This document shows, piece by piece, positions 60,401 through 64,000 of a stretch of DNA of 64,000 nucleotides. Source of the stretch: Mactra quadrangularis (Eukaryota; Mollusca; Bivalvia; Venerida; Mactridae); NCBI GenBank assembly GCA_025267735.1, contig CM046293.1:14842560-14906559 (forward strand), read 5' to 3'. The first letter of the stretch is position 1. Each line of letters begins with the position of its first letter. A model generated the notes under the pieces. That model saw only the letters and a list, made by a program, of their open reading frames with translations, was not told the origin of the DNA and did no database searches. The position numbers and the translations under genes were made by a program.

Positions 60401-63400
60401 GAAAAGCTGGGCTCAGCATGGTATGCTACAGGTAGTGGACAATAAACCAATTAATTGTTAACAACCTCTGCTATAGAAAATTAAATATCTATGCCCCTAG
60501 CACAGTAGGCTATGCCCAGGATTTTAAATCTGAGTGTCCTAAAGTGTTTGCTAGTTCAAGTCTCACCTGTGCTGGTTATTAAACTCTTGTATGAAAATTT
60601 CACAATATTGTTCATTTTCTTTTATTAAAAAGGTATATGAAGAAGTTTTCAGCCTTGTATATAGGGTAGGTGAGTACTGGTTACAGACTAAGGTCCAGGA
60701 AAAGTTTAATACATATTTTATTGTATACATTGGATGAGATAACAGGCATATAATGCCTATAATACGTCCTTTCCATGAAGGTACAGGAAAGCTAGGTTAG
60801 GTGAGCTGTCCATTGTAAAATAATCATAATTCATGATAATAACTGACATGGATGTTTAACCCAATCAAATAATAAAAAAACAGGGACAACAAGTAAATCT
60901 GTGAGCTAATGCTCACTAGTGATACCCCCGCAAAAATCTAAAAATATGCGACAAACAGGAAGTAGATGAGCAAGGAGAATGAAATCGCTTTACACCACAT
61001 GGGACTATGGGATGAAGCAATATGCAAAGTATTAGGCTGCTGCATGATGTAGTTGCTGAGAAAACTGCGACGGAAATTTTGTAACGGACGGACGCACGGA
61101 CGGACAAGGGTAAAACAGTATACCCCCCTCTTCTTCGAAGCGGGGTTATAAAAAACAGGGACAACAAACATTTAATTTTTTATAAACAGTAACTAATCTC
61201 TATTATTTTAAGACTTGAAAAGTAGTACTGTAGTGTAATAAGCTTACAAACAATTAGTAACACGAATTTTAAAGAATGACTAATTCAGTATTACTAATCT
61301 AAATAAGGTTTTAACGAACTTTGTTATTGATTCTTTGTATAGAGCATTAGAAGGCACCCACACATTCGTAATGGAGAAACTGACCATTCAATATCTGACC
61401 AGTTGACCACACAATGCCCACATACATTACTCTAAGTAGGCGGTCCAAGTAACATGTGACATTTAGCCATCGGATTAAATATCAAATGGACAAAAAGTGT
61501 GACCAGTGAATTATCTTAATAAATACAGTGCCATCCAAAAGTTTTTGTATGTATCGTCGTATGAGATTTTCAGAAAAGTCAATCATTTAGTGTATAGTAA
61601 TTTTACTTTAATTAAAACTTATGCATATAAAACAGTTTGAATCATATGTTAATAAACTGCATGAAGTTATATAAATGTTGATTGTTGGAATGTGCTCAAA
61701 TGTGTATTTGTATTTGTTTTTTCATAGGTATTGTTTGATTTTATTCAACTGTCAGTGATGCAATATATACATTTACCCCACTGATTTAAAAATTCACTGC
61801 AGTACTTCTGCACTCATGAATGATCTACAAAAATACATTTATATTAGCAGAGTTAACACATGCTTCACAGACAGTTAAATAAAATTGAACAATTAAAATT
61901 TTAATCGGTATTGAAGTGACTGGGGGAGCACAAGATGGCTGCAATGATCTCGATCTGTGTTACTGTATGCAATTGCTGTATTCAAAAGAATTCATGATTG
62001 CGCTTTTTGTTGGTGCTAGATGGTAAATCAGGGTTCAATCTCTGTAAACAGAGATCCTGTAGAGCGTTGTCGTACCGGATCTACTTAGTCAATGCAAGGT
62101 CACGTCGAGATGAACTTTGTGTCGACCAATAAATGCGTAGCTTTCATCTAGACAAAAATGCTATTAATCACATTTTGATTTCGTAATTTCTATTTTTAGA
62201 ACAAGGTTTGCATGCCAATTTAACAGCGGTATTATTCACAGTCTGCGATTGGATGGCTCATTTCAAATTGCGTGACGTAGACGATGTAATTTAACAAGTT
62301 ATGTATCATAACAATTTCGTCATGAATATTATGATGAGTAAAGGTCACCTGAACGTGACCTTAGTTTGGAAAAGGCCAGATCTAAATTAGCGAGTATGTG
62401 AGCGGTAAAATTTTAGATCGGGTTTTAATCAGATTGATCAGGGTTATTCTGCAGGACTTGAACTATTTGGTATTGGACGTTGTTTGGGCTGTGTCCAAGT
62501 AAGTTGAAATGCTGATATGAGCAACTGGAGTATCCTTATTTGAACAGATGCCGTGTAAGTGTTCAATTTGAATCTGTTAATTCTAAAAACAAGTTTTTGT
62601 TAATTGACTTTTGGATGGAACTGTAGTTCAATCTCAGTTTACCATGTAGTGAAAGTGTGATTTAACATAATAGGATATTTACACAGAAGGTGACCTCACC
62701 GAGACAGTCAACCCTTGGTACGTGTTACAATTAAATGTAGCCAAAATAAATAAGATATCGGGACCTTTACCACACAAATAATCTAAGCCCGAGTCTTGAA
62801 CAAATTATTTAAATACAAAATAAACAGAAACTAAGTCGTATAACTATATCATATATCTAATATATACCAATATGGTTTCAATGAATTTGAAATATGCGGG
62901 GCTTATTAAACTATGACAAATAATAATATAGTTATGAGGGAGGGCGTGGGGGGGTACTGTGTAAATAGCGATGACAAAGTCACGACCAATTACTACTGAA
63001 TTAAGCTAGCTTAGATGTTAAATCTAATATTTATCAAAGTGACATATTAGTTACAGCACACAATATAAATGTTTATTTATCAAATTTATTAATATTAGGC
63101 CAATATCAAAATTAGGTTTACTAAGGAAAATTAACATGATTGTCAAGTTTTCATAGAATCAGGTATCACACCTTTATCACCAGTTTCAAGTACAATGTAC
63201 TGACAATTTGGGGACTTAGTGTAAAAGGGTCCTAACTCAATTTAAAGTGTATAGGTCTATATCTCACGGATAAATTTACATAAATTTCAAAAAGTATATT
63301 TAAATATTGTCCATGCATCCATTAGAACAAATCACAAAGAAAATTTGTAAAAAAACACGTCTGTGAATTAATTCAAATAGTTGATCATCATTTTCTTATT

Positions 63401-64000
63401 TTTGGTTGCCCAACTGAAAATTAATCTGATTTCCGAAGCGTGATTTGACGATGTTTCGCGCATGCGCCGTAAAGTGTTAACATTTAAAGATGGCGGCGCC
63501 CTTGAGAAAAAAAAACAATGCACTTGTTGACCGAAATTTTCTGATTCGAAAAAGAAACTTTATGAGAAGAATGTCCCCGCAATCAAAAGAAATTGTTATA
63601 TTTAACTTGTAGAAAGGTACTTTGGATGTTGTTAAACTGCAAGTCGGCTCAATAGAGGCGTTACAACAGTTTTGCACCAAGCCTGCAAATTGTACCTGAT
63701 TGTACTCATGGGTGAGATTTGAACATGCAAACTGAATACTGTGATATTTAAGTTACCATGGTTACCAGCACCCCCTGCCCTGGGGAATAGTGCCAACTTT
63801 GATCCCCACCAAACCCATAGTTTAATCAACGCCCACCATGGGCAATATGATAGTAAAAAGTAAATAGTTGCTGCTATACAAGTAATTCAAATGCAAGGTT
63901 TGGAGACACTAAATGAGAGATAAATATGATTTACTGACTTTCAGAAGGAAGCTAAGAAGGTAACACCAAGATTGGATTACCTCACTCTTCCTTAGTAACA

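Overview
This window is eukaryotic, AT-rich and mostly non-coding. It is packed with small transposable elements and contains one gene that can be recognised with confidence. Three minus-strand exons (14760-15460, 1811-1906, 693-853) with correct splice signals and compatible phases encode the central part of a glypican, a GPI-anchored heparan-sulfate proteoglycan core protein. It looks like the GPC3/GPC5 (dally) clade. The three exons join in one frame across introns of about 12.9 kb and 1.0 kb. The amino-terminal exons would lie to the right and the carboxy-terminal exons off the left edge. Because glypican genes often have very long introns, most or all of the window may be intron of this gene (inference).

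The host is probably a lophotrochozoan, most likely a mollusc and perhaps a bivalve. The arguments are the very high AT content, long introns, many tRNA-derived SINEs whose 3' part reads GGGTTTAACGCC, abundant MITEs, and an invertebrate-style glypican. I cannot name a species.

Layout: 1-15.5 kb holds the glypican exons, with introns carrying SINEs, hAT-like and Tc1/mariner-like MITEs and palindromes. 16.5-20.3 kb is a 3,859-bp LTR retrotransposon with apparently identical 831-bp LTRs, a 4-bp target duplication and no gag or pol, so it is non-autonomous and recent. 20.3-27.4 kb is intron-like with SINEs and minisatellites. 27.4-29.3 kb is a nest: a SINE interrupted by an 868-bp hAT-type element with a broken zinc-finger/PIP-box gene fragment, next to a TTAA-flanked element. 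30-49 kb is repeat-rich and gene-free, with a dense set of short perfect-to-imperfect palindromes. 49.3-51.5 kb is a pogo/Tigger-like element apparently nested inside a Tc1-like MITE. 52-63 kb carries minisatellites, SINEs and nested MITEs. 63.4-63.6 kb has a perfect NRF1-type palindrome followed by AAAGATGGCGGC, the only promoter-like signature, which could mark a plus-strand gene start.

The most unusual feature is a set of about 70-90-bp palindromic elements (at least 11 copies of one family and 4 of a second). The two families share loop and outer-end motifs but have different arm sequences, changed on both sides so that the hairpin is kept. Several sit inside other mobile elements. No protein or partner that could move them is visible in the window.
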